64,000 bases of DNA, taken from assembly GCF_020012125.1 (NCBI RefSeq), contig NZ_JAIFAG010000001.1:372001-436000 (forward strand), in the 5' to 3' direction. Within the stretch, counting starts at the first letter, position 1, and the number at the start of each line of letters is the position of its first letter. Made by a program: the position numbers and the translations under genes. Below the pieces are notes generated by a model. The model did not search any database. It had not been told where the DNA came from and worked only from the letters and a program-made list of their open reading frames with translations. Shown in pieces: positions 17,335 to 26,251 of the stretch. The DNA is from Hymenobacter psoromatis (GTDB taxonomy: Bacteria > Bacteroidota > Bacteroidia > Cytophagales > Hymenobacteraceae).

Positions 17335-17409
17335 TATCAATTAACAGTTAGCAATCGCTCTGCTTGCGCACAGAGCACATGCAGAACGATTGCTAACTGT
17401 TGATTGATA
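17335..17409. repeat. 23-bp inverted repeat between convergent genes
   Basis: Arms 17335-17357 and 17387-17409 match with one mismatch (TATCAATTAACAGTTAGCAA outermost part); an inner stem GCTCTG 17357-17362 with CAGAGC 17371-17376 extends it. It separates recO and the convergent FKBP gene and may act as a bidirectional transcription barrier although no long T-run is present. Confidence 0.6.
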
Positions 17410-17424
17410 CTTGTTAAGTGAACC

Positions 17425-18402
17425 CTATTTCACCCCCACCAACTCCACGTCAAACCGCAGCGGGGCGTTGGGCGGAATATCGCCGCCCGCGCCGCGCTCG
17501 CCATAGGCCAGCGTGGAGGGGATGAGCAGCATGGCTTTGCTGCCCTTAGGCAGCACCGCGATGCCCTGGTCCCAGCCCGGAATTACGCCGCCCTGGCCCA
17601 GCACGAAGTCGAAGGGCGTGCCGCCGTGTTTAGCCGACGAGTCGAACTCCTTACCCGTGGCCAGCACCGTGCCGCGGTATTTCACGCTCACCGTCTGGCC
17701 TTTCTTGGGGGGTAGGCCCTGGCCGCGTAGGGTTACCACGTACCAAGTGCCGCCCGGCGTTTTCTTGGCCTTAGCGGTCAGCTTATTCTTCTTCAAATAT
17801 GCCTGAATGGCCGCTTCGTCCTTAACCAGCTGCTTGGCATTGTGAGCTTTGGCCTTCGCCTGCTGCTCGGCCATCATCTGCGTCTGGAGCCGCTGCATGT
17901 CGGCGCGGGCCGTGGCTTCGTTCACCAGCCGCACGCCCACCACGCGCACTACCAGCACGTTGCCGGCGCGCTTTAGCTCGGGCGGCACCGGGCGGCCCGG
18001 AAACAGCGAATCGGCCGCGAAGCGAAACACGGCGCTATCGCCGGGCAGCACCAGCGAAATAGCCTCTTCCTGGCCGCCCTTTTTGGTCAGCGCCTGCAAA
18101 GGCACCGGAATCGGATTGTTGTGCATCTGCTGGCGCGAGCTCTGCAACACCGAGTCGCGGCCCGTCAGAAACGTTATGTAGCCCAGCAAAAAGCGGCCCT
18201 GCCGCGTGCTGTAGGCCGAGTCGCCGGCTACCACCAGCGGCCGCCGCTGGTAGTGCCCCGCCGCATCGCGCCGAAATAGCTGGTACTCGGTGCCGCTCGG
18301 CAGCCGCTCGAAGCCGGGAGTAGGGGTAGGGGCCTGCGCCCGCAGGCAAGCTGGGCCGGCCACGGCCACCAGCAGCAATAAAAGATTCAAAAAGCGCTTC
18401 AT
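17425..18402 (-). CDS. Periplasmic FKBP-type peptidyl-prolyl isomerase
   Basis: 325 residues with a signal peptide (MKRFLNLLLLLVAVAGPACLRAQA). The cysteine in this leader is not in an ideal lipobox, so the protein may be soluble. A helical N-terminal region (about 30-220) precedes a complete FKBP domain (about 225-325) with VSVKYRGTVLATGKEFDSS, VIPGWDQGIAVLPKGSKAML and LAYGERGAGGDIPPNAPLRF, which hold the active-site residues. It should fold exported proteins. ATG at 18402 is chosen over TTG at 18408. The neighbouring gene 18490-19533 is a diverged paralogue in tandem. Confidence 0.92.
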   Translation of the reverse strand: MKRFLNLLLLLVAVAGPACLRAQAPTPTPGFERLPSGTEYQLFRRDAAGHYQRRPLVVAGDSAYSTRQGRFLLGYITFLTGRDSVLQSSRQQMHNNPIPVPLQALTKKGGQEEAISLVLPGDSAVFRFAADSLFPGRPVPPELKRAGNVLVVRVVGVRLVNEATARADMQRLQTQMMAEQQAKAKAHNAKQLVKDEAAIQAYLKKNKLTAKAKKTPGGTWYVVTLRGQGLPPKKGQTVSVKYRGTVLATGKEFDSSAKHGGTPFDFVLGQGGVIPGWDQGIAVLPKGSKAMLLIPSTLAYGERGAGGDIPPNAPLRFDVELVGVK

Positions 18403-18428
18403 GTGCAAGGCAGGGGGTAGGGAAAAAT

Positions 18429-18461
18429 AAAGCCGCCACGCCAGAGCGGCATGGCGGCTTT
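18429..18461 (-). terminator. Intrinsic terminator after the second FKBP gene
   Basis: Stem AAAGCCGCCACGCC (18429-18442) with 18448-18461, one mismatch, 5-nt loop. Read on the minus strand it is followed by TTATTTTT, so it terminates the gene at 18490-19533 before the next FKBP gene. Confidence 0.8.
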
Positions 18462-18489
18462 ACTAAAATTTTAATTGAACAAGCAACGG

Positions 18490-19533
18490 CTAGCGTCCCG
18501 CCGGCTGGCCCATTGCGGCCGGCCCGGCGGGGGCCTCCTGCACGTCGGTCAGCTCCACATCGAAGCGCAGGGGCGAGTTGGCCGGGATGGCGGGCGGCGA
18601 GCCCTGCTTACCGTATGCCAGCGACGACGGGATGAGAATCGTCGCCTTGCTGCCCTTGTTAAGCTGCTGCAAGGCATCGTCCCAGCCCGGAATCACTTGG
18701 CCGCGGCCCAGCGCAAACGAGAAGGGCTGCCCGCCGTGCTTCGCCGACGCGTCGAACTCCTTGCCGTCGAGCAGCGTGCCACGGTACTGCACCGTCACCA
18801 TCTGGCCGGGCTTAGCGTTGGGGCCGGTGCCGGGCTGGGTAGTCACAACGTACACGCCGCTGGGCAGCTTCTTGGCAGTAGTCAGGTTGTTCTTCTTGAT
18901 ATAATCTTGCAGAATGGTCTCGTCCTTCTTGTCTTGGTCGGCAGCGTAGGTACGCATCTGCTTCTGTTGCTCAGCCATCATTTTCTGCTGGTCGGCCATT
19001 GCCTCGGCCATCGCGGCCTCGCGGGGCTGAAGCGCTACCGCCTTCACCGTCAGCACGATGTAGTTACCCTTTTTCTTGAGATAGGCCGGGGCCAGCACAC
19101 GGGCGTTGCGCTTATACAGCGTGTCGGCGTTGAAGCGAAACACGCCGCTGTCGCCGGGCTGAAGCAACGAAAAGGCCTCGGGCTCAGCTCCAAATTGCTT
19201 GGGCGTCAAGGCTTCGAGCGGGATGCGCACCGGAATGCCAAACTGCCGCTCGCGCGATTTCATCATCACCGAGTCGCCCGAGGTCAGGTACTCAATGTGG
19301 GCCGACATTACCTTACCGATGCGGTCCTTGTAGCCGGGGTCTACGCCGTTGACGATATCGCGCGCCTCGTACTTGCCGTTCACATTTTTGTAAATCTTAT
19401 ACTCCATGCCCGACTTCGTTTTGGTGAAGTCGCCTCCGCCTTTGTTGCAGGAAGTCAGGAAGGAAGCTACACTAAGCACGCTGGCCGCCAGGGCCAGCTG
19501 CCGGGCCGCGCGGGGCCGGGAGGAAAACTGCAT
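18490..19533 (-). CDS. FKBP-type peptidyl-prolyl isomerase lipoprotein
   Basis: 347 residues. ATG at 19533 gives a lipoprotein signal ending SFLTSC, so it is probably anchored to a membrane on the periplasmic side; the frame is open upstream but that region holds an inverted repeat and has no coding character. The architecture mirrors the neighbouring paralogue: an N-terminal part with GMEYKIYKNVNGKYEARD, a helical middle segment rich in Gln/Met (QQKMMAEQQKQMR), and a C-terminal FKBP domain with VTVQYRGTLLDGKEFD and VIPGWDDALQQLNKGSKAT. It should assist folding of exported proteins. Confidence 0.91.
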   Translation of the reverse strand: MQFSSRPRAARQLALAASVLSVASFLTSCNKGGGDFTKTKSGMEYKIYKNVNGKYEARDIVNGVDPGYKDRIGKVMSAHIEYLTSGDSVMMKSRERQFGIPVRIPLEALTPKQFGAEPEAFSLLQPGDSGVFRFNADTLYKRNARVLAPAYLKKKGNYIVLTVKAVALQPREAAMAEAMADQQKMMAEQQKQMRTYAADQDKKDETILQDYIKKNNLTTAKKLPSGVYVVTTQPGTGPNAKPGQMVTVQYRGTLLDGKEFDASAKHGGQPFSFALGRGQVIPGWDDALQQLNKGSKATILIPSSLAYGKQGSPPAIPANSPLRFDVELTDVQEAPAGPAAMGQPAGR

Positions 19534-19558
19534 GAAAAGGGGTTGATAGTGTGGGAAA

Positions 19559-19633
19559 TGCGGGAAATGTGGAAAGTATGGAATTGTAAAGGCCATTGGG
19601 GCTTACATTTTCCACATTTCCACATTTTCCGCA
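19559..19633. repeat. Imperfect 31-bp inverted repeat upstream of FKBP gene
   Basis: 19559-19590 (TGCGGGAAATGTGGAAAG...) and 19603-19633 are reverse complements with several mismatches and an 11- to 12-nt loop. It lies between the DHH gene and the downstream FKBP gene, both on the minus strand, and could attenuate or terminate read-through. Confidence 0.5.
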
Positions 19634-19647
19634 TGCAATGGGCAAAG

Positions 19648-20703
19648 TTAGGCCACGGGCGGCGCAACCGCTACGGGGGCGGGTGGTGTGCTCACCAGCT
19701 GCGCCTGGTATTGCGGCAGCACCTCCAAAAATCGCTGTACGGTGGCATCCAGCGGCTCGTAGCTAATGCCGCCCGAGGCGTTATTGTGCCCACCACCGTT
19801 GAAGTGATTGCGCGAAAAATCGCTCACCGAGAAGTCGCCCACCGAGCGGAACGAGATTTTTACCGCCGAGCCGCGGTCAATAAACACGGCTGCCAGCACA
19901 ATGCCCTCGATGCTGAGCGCGTAGTTGACTAAGCCCTCAGTATCGCCGGTTTTGCTCTCGTAGTCGCGTAGCTCTTGTTGCGTCACGGCAATGTAGGCCG
20001 TATTAAACGCGCGATTCACGACTAGCTTGTCTTTCAGAATGTAGCCCAGGAAACGCAGCCGGATTTCGGAGTGCGAGTCGTAGATGCGGCGGTGCACCGA
20101 GGCCAGGTCAATACCCGTATTCAGCAGCTCGGCAATGATGAGGTGCACGTTGCGCGAGGTGCTGGGGTGCCGAAACGAGCCCGTATCGGTCATAATACCC
20201 GCGTAGAGCGCCTCGCCCATGCCCTGGTCCACGAGGTCTTGGTCGCCCAGGGCCCGGATAATCTCAAAAATAAGCTCGGCCGTGGCCGCCGCCTTGGGGT
20301 CCGAAAAGCTTACATCGGCGAAACCCTCGGGGCGCTGGTGGTGGTCGATGAGCACCTTCGTGCCAGGAGCCTGGCGCACGTACTCGCCCAACTCGTTGAT
20401 GCGGCCCAGGCAGTTAAAATCAAGGCAAAAAAGCAACTCAGCCCGGTTTATCAGGTCGCGCACCTGGCGGTCATTCTGGCGCGCGTCGTAGATAACAACC
20501 TCGTCGTTGCCCTGCATCCAGTTGAGGAAGGCGGGGTAGTCGGAGGGCGTGACGACGGTCACGGAGTGGCCCTTTTTCTTGAGGTAGGCGGCCCAGGCCA
20601 GCGACGAACCCAGCGCGTCGGCGTCGGGCTTGTGGTGCGTGGTAATAAAAATCTGCCGGGGCTGCGCCAGCAGAGTTTGCAACTCGGATACGGAAGGAAA
20701 CAT
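19648..20703 (-). CDS. DHH/DHHA1 phosphoesterase, NrnA-like
   Basis: 351 residues, cytoplasmic. Metal-binding motifs of the DHH superfamily are present: [15 protein letters not shown] near residues 22-36, [16 protein letters not shown] near residues 119-125, and [11 protein letters not shown]; the C-terminal DHHA1 domain has the substrate motif [11 protein letters not shown]. Such proteins act as nano-RNases, pAp phosphatases or cyclic-dinucleotide phosphodiesterases; which of these applies cannot be decided from the sequence. No membrane or signalling domain is fused, which favours NrnA over GdpP. Confidence 0.9.
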   Translation of the reverse strand: MFPSVSELQTLLAQPRQIFITTHHKPDADALGSSLAWAAYLKKKGHSVTVVTPSDYPAFLNWMQGNDEVVIYDARQNDRQVRDLINRAELLFCLDFNCLGRINELGEYVRQAPGTKVLIDHHQRPEGFADVSFSDPKAAATAELIFEIIRALGDQDLVDQGMGEALYAGIMTDTGSFRHPSTSRNVHLIIAELLNTGIDLASVHRRIYDSHSEIRLRFLGYILKDKLVVNRAFNTAYIAVTQQELRDYESKTGDTEGLVNYALSIEGIVLAAVFIDRGSAVKISFRSVGDFSVSDFSRNHFNGGGHNNASGGISYEPLDATVQRFLEVLPQYQAQLVSTPPAPVAVAPPVA

Positions 20704-20908
20704 CGACTAGGAAAATGGCCTGCGAATGCGAAGAAAAGAGCCAGTGGAAATATCTGGCGCAAATGGCCGACAAAGTTCGGCACGAATTGGCTTTCAACAA
20801 GTGAACCCCCTGCGAAGGTTCTGCGAAGCCCGCCAACCAGCTGGCTGGCTACGCGCCCCACAGGCCGCCTACCCCCCGCTACGGCGCAAGCCCAAGGCGT
20901 TCGGCTCC

Positions 20909-20916
20909 TACCTTTG
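20909..20916 (+). promoter_or_regulatory. Candidate Bacteroidota -7 element for ndk
   Basis: TACCTTTG matches the TAnnTTTG consensus 28 bp upstream of the ndk ATG. No good -33 TTTG is visible at the expected spacing. A T-run (20929-20936) lies between it and the start codon, giving an unstructured leader. Confidence 0.5.
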
Positions 20917-20943
20917 CCCCAAACTAATTTTTTTTTGAGTACA

Positions 20944-21351
20944 ATGGCAACTAACCGCACCTTCACGATGATTAAGCCCGACGCCGTGGCCGAAAACCAC
21001 ATTGGCGGCATCCTGCACATGATGGAGCAGGGCGGCTTCCGCGTCGTGGAGCTTCAAAAAGTTACTCTTACGCCCGAGCGCGCCGGCCAGTTCTACGCCG
21101 TGCACAAGGAGCGCCCTTTCTACAACGACCTGGTGAAATACATGTCGAGCGGTCCCATCGTGGCGGCCATTCTGGAGAAAGACAATGCGGTAGCCGACTT
21201 CCGTAATCTCATCGGTGCTACCAACCCGGCGCAGGCTGCCGAGGGCACCATTCGTAAGAAATACGCGAAAAGCATGGAGGCCAATGCCGTGCACGGCTCC
21301 GACTCAGACGAAAACGCCCAGATTGAAGGCGAATTTTTCTTCAACAAGTAA
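20944..21351 (+). CDS. ndk: Nucleoside diphosphate kinase
   Basis: 135 residues, the normal length. It transfers the gamma phosphate between nucleoside di- and triphosphates through the phospho-histidine in [12 protein letters not shown] (near residue 115). The N-terminus [20 protein letters not shown] and the KEFP-type loop ([18 protein letters not shown]) are diagnostic. ATG at 20944 is the only start that fits; the much longer open frame upstream is antisense to the DHH gene. A terminator follows at 21383-21415. Confidence 0.97.
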   Translation: MATNRTFTMIKPDAVAENHIGGILHMMEQGGFRVVELQKVTLTPERAGQFYAVHKERPFYNDLVKYMSSGPIVAAILEKDNAVADFRNLIGATNPAQAAEGTIRKKYAKSMEANAVHGSDSDENAQIEGEFFFNK

Positions 21352-21382
21352 GCCCTACCCCCTTTAGAAGGAATAAGCCTCA

Positions 21383-21415
21383 AAAAGCCGTTCTGCATCG
21401 TGCAGAGCGGCTTTT
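21383..21415 (+). terminator. Intrinsic terminator after ndk
   Basis: Stem AAAAGCCGTTCTGCA (21383-21397) with 21401-21415, one mismatch, 3-nt loop, ending in a T-run. Confidence 0.85.
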
Positions 21416-21424
21416 GCTTTATAC

Positions 21425-21849
21425 TCAAAGCAGACTTTTTTTGTACCAATTTTGTATCGATGAGCTTAGTTGACTACTCCGAAACCGATGTAGTCTTATT
21501 GGCGAACACTTTCTTACTGTGAAATAGCGTCGGGCGATGCAGCTCCGGTTGCAGTGGGTGCGGTTAGGTGGGCCCCAGCTCCAGCAGAAATTGCCACGCG
21601 GTGAGCCCGGAATTGGCTGCCTTAGCGGCGTATTCGGTACACGCCTCCATTCCTTTTGGGGGTAAGACCTGCTTTTGTTGCTTCGGGTGCCAGACCATGG
21701 ACCGACTGCTTTGCCGCAGCCATGCTCTCGGTTGTGATACCAGGCAGATTTTTCTTGCCGATACCTGCTTTCCTTATCTTTCATACGACCCCTTTTTTAC
21801 TGCGCCCGCCCCATACGTATCGAAGAGTAGTGGCTGACTTGCCCCGCCG
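21425..21849. other. Gap between ndk terminator and tssG, possibly decayed sequence
   Basis: About 430 bp without a convincing gene. A minus-strand frame of 119 codons (21425-21784) has a composition unlike a folded protein (very rich in Ser, Arg, Trp, Pro). In a shifted minus frame a more protein-like string can be read, including GMEACTEYAAKAANSGLTAW near 21650-21590, but stops break it soon after. This may be a gene remnant broken by frameshifts; no family is recognised. Confidence 0.35.
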
Positions 21850-22815
21850 CTAAATGCCCCCCGTGGTGTAGCCCAATACGGGGGCTTGCTCGCCTTCGCC
21901 CAGCCAGAAGGAGGGGGTAGGGGCCGCCATTTCGTAGCGCAGCACCACGTCGGTTTCGAAGGCCACGAAATAACTGCAAAGCAGGGCTAGTGCCTTGGCG
22001 GGCCACCCGCCGGCCAGGTAAGCTTCCAACTCGACCACCGACAGATTTTGCAGCGCTATTTCGAGGGCGGGCAGTGTTTCCTGATACTCGCCGCCCAGCA
22101 CCAGGTCGCGGCCCAGGGCCAGGTCGCCCAGCGTGCCGCTGCCGCTTACGCCACCCGCCGCCGGTAGCGGGTGGCGCAGCGGGGGCACTACGCGCAGTTG
22201 CACGGGCTGGCCCAACACGCTCTCGAAGCAGTATTGAGTGCGCGGCAGGTCGCCGGTGATGCCGTGGGCCAGGGGTATCAGGTACAGCAGGTTGGTAAGA
22301 GGGCCGGCCGGCAGGCCACTATCGGCAATATCCCAGAAGCGGCCCAGGGCCTGGTTGTACCAGCGGGACGAGAGGTTGGTGAAGTAGCGGCGCTCTTCCT
22401 GCTCGATGTGGACGCGAAACCGGAAAAACTCCTGCTCGAAGGGTAGAAAAAACAGCCGGGTAGCCTTTTCCTTGCGGCGCTGCACCTGAATATCCTCTAC
22501 CATCGCCCGCACGCTGGGGGCCGGGGTGCCGGGCTGGTGAAATACCTGCTGCGGCAGGGCGTCGTAGAGGCCTTCGCGGTGTACCTCCAGGGTAGTGCGC
22601 ACCACCGGCCGGCCGCCGCGCTCAAATTCTTCTTCCCCCACCAGGCCCAGGTCACGGCGGTAGCGGCGGGCAAATAACCCCACCGGCCGCACCAGAAAGT
22701 CGTCGAACTCATAGCCGTAGGCCAATAGCTCGGCCAGAATTACTTCCGTGCGCAGGTCGAAGGGCTGGCGGCGTAGGCTGGCCAACAGCTGGTGAACGGA
22801 GGTACTGTCAGCCAT
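21850..22815 (-). CDS. tssG: T6SS-iii baseplate protein TssG
   Basis: 321 residues, cytoplasmic. I recognise the Bacteroidota TssG pattern from LRTEVILAELLAYGYEFDDF and the following VHREGLYDALPQQVFHQPG, which is a signature of the family; these proteins are shorter and very divergent from proteobacterial TssG. It should form the baseplate wedge with TssF and TssE. ATG at 22815 (MADSTSVHQLLASLRRQ) is chosen over upstream starts because the extension covers the probable promoter at 22861-22868. It is divergent from tssN. Confidence 0.82.
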   Translation of the reverse strand: MADSTSVHQLLASLRRQPFDLRTEVILAELLAYGYEFDDFLVRPVGLFARRYRRDLGLVGEEEFERGGRPVVRTTLEVHREGLYDALPQQVFHQPGTPAPSVRAMVEDIQVQRRKEKATRLFFLPFEQEFFRFRVHIEQEERRYFTNLSSRWYNQALGRFWDIADSGLPAGPLTNLLYLIPLAHGITGDLPRTQYCFESVLGQPVQLRVVPPLRHPLPAAGGVSGSGTLGDLALGRDLVLGGEYQETLPALEIALQNLSVVELEAYLAGGWPAKALALLCSYFVAFETDVVLRYEMAAPTPSFWLGEGEQAPVLGYTTGGI

Positions 22816-22860
22816 ATAAGCAAAAGGGAATGTAGCCAAAAATACGCTCGGTAACCCCTG

Positions 22861-22868
22861 CAAACCTA
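22861..22868 (-). promoter_or_regulatory. Candidate -7 element for tssG
   Basis: Read on the minus strand this is TAGGTTTG, a full match to TAnnTTTG, 46 bp upstream of the tssG start. The -33 region has TTTG but at a wider spacing (27 bp) than usual. Confidence 0.4.
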
Positions 22869-22943
22869 CGGCGGCCGCCGGCTCCGCGTTGGTCCCAAAG
22901 AGTAGGGTAGGGTGGACTAGCACCTGGATTTATCCGTACATTC

Positions 22944-22972
22944 GGCGCGGGCTCCCCAGCGGAGCCCGCGCC
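22944..22972. promoter_or_regulatory. Perfect 12-bp GC hairpin in the tssN leader
   Basis: GGCGCGGGCTCC at 22944-22955 pairs perfectly with 22961-22972 (5-nt loop). It starts at the end of a TACATTCG string (22937-22944) that resembles a -7 element for tssN, so a tssN transcript would begin in or next to the hairpin. It lies between divergent T6SS genes and has no T-run, so it is either a leader structure or a barrier between the two promoters. Confidence 0.5.
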
Positions 22973-23000
22973 GTTGTCGTTCTTGTGATTATCCATTCTC

Positions 23001-23861
23001 ATGATTCCCAACCCCGAGTCGCAGGCCCGCGGAGCCGTTACCAATTCCCTCAATAGCCTCGGCACGCGGGTAAGGGGTAGCAAAGTATTTATTAGCAGCT
23101 TTTTATACGTAGTAGTCACGGTGCTGGGATTTGGGCTGCTGGGCCTGGCTGCGGTGCGCAGCCCGTGGGCGTTTCCGCTCACGCTGGGCCTGCTGCAACT
23201 GGCGTTGCTGCTGCTGGGCTGGCTGTATGCGGCGCAATTACCCGGCTGGCTGCCGTGGTACGACGCGCGTAGCCGTTGGCAATCGGCACTTATTCTGGTG
23301 GGTACGGCGGCCTTGGGAGCCGGAGCCATCGTGGCGCTGCAGTGGCTGCCGTGGGCCAAAAACCACTTGCCGCCCCTAGGCTTCGTGCCCGCGGTCATTC
23401 CGTTTGTGCTGCCGTTCTTCTTCTGGGAATCCTATCAGGCCTGGCGGGCCATTCCCTACCCCCACTATAAGCTCTGGCGCTACAATCCGCTGGCTCCCGG
23501 CCCCGACCTATCGCGCATGGACCTCAACCACTTCATGGTGCTGCACTTCTGGATGACGCGCCGCCAAGGAGAAACACTCTACCACGACTTCTCTTCCAAA
23601 GCACCCTTTCAAATGCGGCTGAGCGACTTATTCGGCATCTTTCTGACCGATTACAACCGGCTCAAGCCCGACCAGGCCATCCAGTATATGGACGGCCAGG
23701 GCCACTCCTACGGCTGGCTGTTTTACGCCAAGCAGCCGTGGTGGCGGCGGCGGCGCTACTACGACCCCGACCGTAGCTTTCAGGATAACTTTCTGCGGCC
23801 GGATAGCATCGTGGTGGCCCAGCGCGTGCCGCCTACCCCCGCGCCCGAAACTACTGCCTAA
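23001..23861 (+). CDS. tssN: T6SS-iii membrane protein TssN
   Basis: 286 residues. Four hydrophobic segments occupy about residues 30-145 (for example VFISSFLYVVVTVLGFGLLGL and later FVPAVIPFVLPFFF), followed by a soluble C-terminal domain with YPHYKLWRYNPL, MVLHFWMTRRQGETLYHDF and GYLF-type WLFYAKQPWW. This layout is that of TssN, one of the components specific to the Bacteroidota T6SS, thought to form part of the trans-envelope complex that replaces TssJLM. Its position next to tssK and tssO supports the call. Confidence 0.8.
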   Translation: MIPNPESQARGAVTNSLNSLGTRVRGSKVFISSFLYVVVTVLGFGLLGLAAVRSPWAFPLTLGLLQLALLLLGWLYAAQLPGWLPWYDARSRWQSALILVGTAALGAGAIVALQWLPWAKNHLPPLGFVPAVIPFVLPFFFWESYQAWRAIPYPHYKLWRYNPLAPGPDLSRMDLNHFMVLHFWMTRRQGETLYHDFSSKAPFQMRLSDLFGIFLTDYNRLKPDQAIQYMDGQGHSYGWLFYAKQPWWRRRRYYDPDRSFQDNFLRPDSIVVAQRVPPTPAPETTA

Positions 23862-23888
23862 GGCACGAGTGCAGCCTGCTTTCTCCCG

Positions 23889-23896
23889 TACTTTCG
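23889..23896 (+). promoter_or_regulatory. Candidate -7 element for tssK-tssO
   Basis: TACTTTCG, a TAnnTTCG variant of the Bacteroidota consensus, lies 17 bp upstream of the tssK ATG. No clear -33 is seen. Confidence 0.35.
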
Positions 23897-23912
23897 CTCC
23901 TCATTCGCGGCT

Positions 23913-25103
23913 ATGCTTCCAGAAATTACTTATTACCCGGTAAACTGGGTGGACGGGATGAAAATTGCCCGCCGCCATTTCACCGAAACCGAGCGCTTTA
24001 CCCTCGACCACCTGCGCGATGCTACCGCCGTATATCTGCGTCCCGACAACTACGGCCTGCTGCCCGCCACCGATGCCTTGGGCAGCCCGGCGGCCTTCGA
24101 GCTGCTGTTGAGCGTGGACGTGCAGGGCGAGGTGCAGGCCCGCCTCACGCAGTGCCGGGCCGTGACGGCCGGCGGGGCCCGCGTTGAAATCGCGGCCAGC
24201 AGCACCCCGCTCACGGCCCGCACCAGCCTGGCCCAGCTGCTTAGCACCTATAACCTGGCGGCCACTGAGGGCCAGCGCTTCCGCGTGGTGCTCACCGTGA
24301 ACCCCTTCGAGCGGCTGCCTACCGGCACGCCGGCCCCCGAAGAAGTGCCGCCCCGCCACCCTTACACCCGCCCCACCTACGAACTGAGCTTTGTGCCCGC
24401 GGCGCAGCTGGCCAGCGAAACCAGCTCGGCCTTCGCCCTGGTAGTAGGCGAGCTATTGTATGCCGAAGGCGAGCTGCGGCCCGTGGCGCAGTTCATTCCG
24501 CCCAGCACGGCGCTGGCCAGCCACCCGGCGCTGCTGCAAGCTCTATATCAGCTGGATTTGCAGCTGACGGAGCTGGAAACGGATGCCTTCAAGATTATTC
24601 ATAAAGTGAAGCTGCGCCCCGACAAGGGCAGCCCGCTGGCCGACCTGGTGCGCGAGCTGGCCGACCAAACCGCCCTGGCCCTGGCCCAGCAGCTGACGAC
24701 CCTGCGCCTGCTGGCCGCCGCGCAGCCGCCCATCTACCTGCTCGACGCGCTGCTGCGGGTAGCCAAACCGGTGAAAACGGCCCTCGACCGCCTCACCGAG
24801 GGCGAGCGCGAAGAGCTGCTGCGCTACTTTGAGCAGTGGTCGGAGGTGACGCCGGCGGCGCTGCTGGGCGGCTTGCAGGAAGCGCTGAATCTGCGTTACG
24901 ACCACCAGCAGCTGCACGAGCACCTGCGCCAGCAGCAGCAACTGTGGTACTTGCTAGGCGTTATTTTCCGGCAGCTGAGCCAGTTGGAGTACATCGGCAA
25001 AAACCGCGAAGGCTGGCAGCCTTTCATCGTCGAAAACCCCCTGGCTACTACCCCGGCTCCCGCGCCGCGCCCCAATGGAGCAGCCCGCTGGAATCCCTTT
25101 TAG
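23913..25103 (+). CDS. tssK: T6SS baseplate protein TssK
   Basis: 396 residues. It starts MLPEITYYPVNWVDGMKIAR, the conserved TssK N-terminus (a beta shell domain, related to phage receptor-binding proteins), continues with a helical-bundle middle region rich in Leu/Gln, and ends with the neck/head domain. TssK links the baseplate to the membrane complex. The C-terminal 25 residues are Pro/Ala-rich and probably flexible. It sits between tssN and tssO, all on the plus strand. Confidence 0.84.
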   Translation: MLPEITYYPVNWVDGMKIARRHFTETERFTLDHLRDATAVYLRPDNYGLLPATDALGSPAAFELLLSVDVQGEVQARLTQCRAVTAGGARVEIAASSTPLTARTSLAQLLSTYNLAATEGQRFRVVLTVNPFERLPTGTPAPEEVPPRHPYTRPTYELSFVPAAQLASETSSAFALVVGELLYAEGELRPVAQFIPPSTALASHPALLQALYQLDLQLTELETDAFKIIHKVKLRPDKGSPLADLVRELADQTALALAQQLTTLRLLAAAQPPIYLLDALLRVAKPVKTALDRLTEGEREELLRYFEQWSEVTPAALLGGLQEALNLRYDHQQLHEHLRQQQQLWYLLGVIFRQLSQLEYIGKNREGWQPFIVENPLATTPAPAPRPNGAARWNPF

Positions 25104-25226
25104 TTGCCGACGCAGCCAGGATGTTGACGAAGACTGAAGCTGCTTTAGCTGGCTGAGATGCAAGCCGCGCTGCGGAAACTGCCTTCGCACGGTGCTTGTG
25201 CATGCTAGCACCTAATTTTATCCCCT

Positions 25227-26117
25227 ATGACCCCCCTTAACCAACCCGAGCGGCGTACCCGTCTGTGGCAGTTCCTGTTACTTTATCTGCTGGCGCTGCT
25301 CGTGCCGCTGGGGGCTTCGTACTATTTGTTTTCCAACAACAGCCTGGCCGACGAGAGCCGCCGCCTGAAGACGGAGCTGGACCGCACCCACGAGGAGCAG
25401 GGCCGCCTGGTGACGCAGTTTGATACCCTGACCCGGCACCTGCTGCGTATTGATGGGGCCGACCAGCAAATGCTGGCGAACCCCAACGAGCTGGTTCGGG
25501 GTAAGCTGAGCGTGGGTATCAACGATAATCTGAATAGTATTGCTGTGGTTATGAGCCAGCTGCGTCTCGACTCGGCCCAGATGAAGGTGCCGGCCCACCG
25601 GCGGATGGCCCGCAACATGCTCCGCGACTTCGATTTATTCCGTTCCAACCGCAGCACGATTGAAACCCTGCGCCAGGAAGCCGGCCGGAACGGGCAGGCC
25701 GCGGCCGGCAGCGACCGGCTCCAGCAGCGACTCGACCAGTCGCAGCAGCGGGTAATACTACTAGAAACCGCGATGGCTCAACTGCGGGCCGGGGCAGCCA
25801 ACAGTGGCGGTGGTGGCGGCAGCGTGCCGCCGCCACTACCCCCTTCGGTCAACGCCGTGGCCAAGCAGCAGATTGAGCTGCTGCGTGACCAGGTAGCCTT
25901 TGCCGAAGCCGACTGCCTGCGCCAGCGTGCCCTCGACCACAAGAGCCGCAGCAAGGAGCGCAAGCAGCTGCTGGAACAGGCCCGCACGGCGTTCATTCAA
26001 ATTTTGCAAGCCCCCGCTACCGAGGACCTGAAGACAAGCATCGAAAAAACCCTGGAGCCCATCAATGTAGAGCTAGGGCGGCCGCCGCGCTTCTTCGGTC
26101 TGCTGGGGGGGGGGTAG
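25227..26117 (+). CDS. tssO: T6SS-iii membrane protein TssO
   Basis: 296 residues. A single transmembrane helix (LWQFLLLYLLALLVPLGASY, about residues 13-33) follows a short cytoplasmic start MTPLNQPERRTR, which is the typical TssO opening. The rest is a long, mostly helical periplasmic part with predicted coiled coil (LADESRRLKTELDRTHEEQG and later QQRLDQSQQRVILLETAMAQ), a glycine/proline linker near residue 200, and a helical C-terminus. TssO is specific to the Bacteroidota T6SS and is thought to help build the trans-envelope complex. The gene ends the left structural block. Confidence 0.82.
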   Translation: MTPLNQPERRTRLWQFLLLYLLALLVPLGASYYLFSNNSLADESRRLKTELDRTHEEQGRLVTQFDTLTRHLLRIDGADQQMLANPNELVRGKLSVGINDNLNSIAVVMSQLRLDSAQMKVPAHRRMARNMLRDFDLFRSNRSTIETLRQEAGRNGQAAAGSDRLQQRLDQSQQRVILLETAMAQLRAGAANSGGGGGSVPPPLPPSVNAVAKQQIELLRDQVAFAEADCLRQRALDHKSRSKERKQLLEQARTAFIQILQAPATEDLKTSIEKTLEPINVELGRPPRFFGLLGGG

Positions 26118-26251
26118 GCCGCCTGGCAGGTATTACCACCAGGGTTAGCATTATGGCTAATTTTAGCTGGCCGTGGAAGGTATGCTTACCCGCAGTCAAT
26201 AGCTGCTTTGGTCAAAAAAGAACACCGAAAATATAGTCTGTTCGCCAATCC

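Noticed and set aside
18475-19932. 485-codon plus-strand frame across FKBP and DHH genes
   Set aside because: Runs antisense through two well-identified genes and has low-complexity His/Arg/Leu composition.
20071-20943. Long upstream extension of the ndk frame
   Set aside because: Antisense to the DHH gene; ndk starts at ATG 20944 by length and motif.
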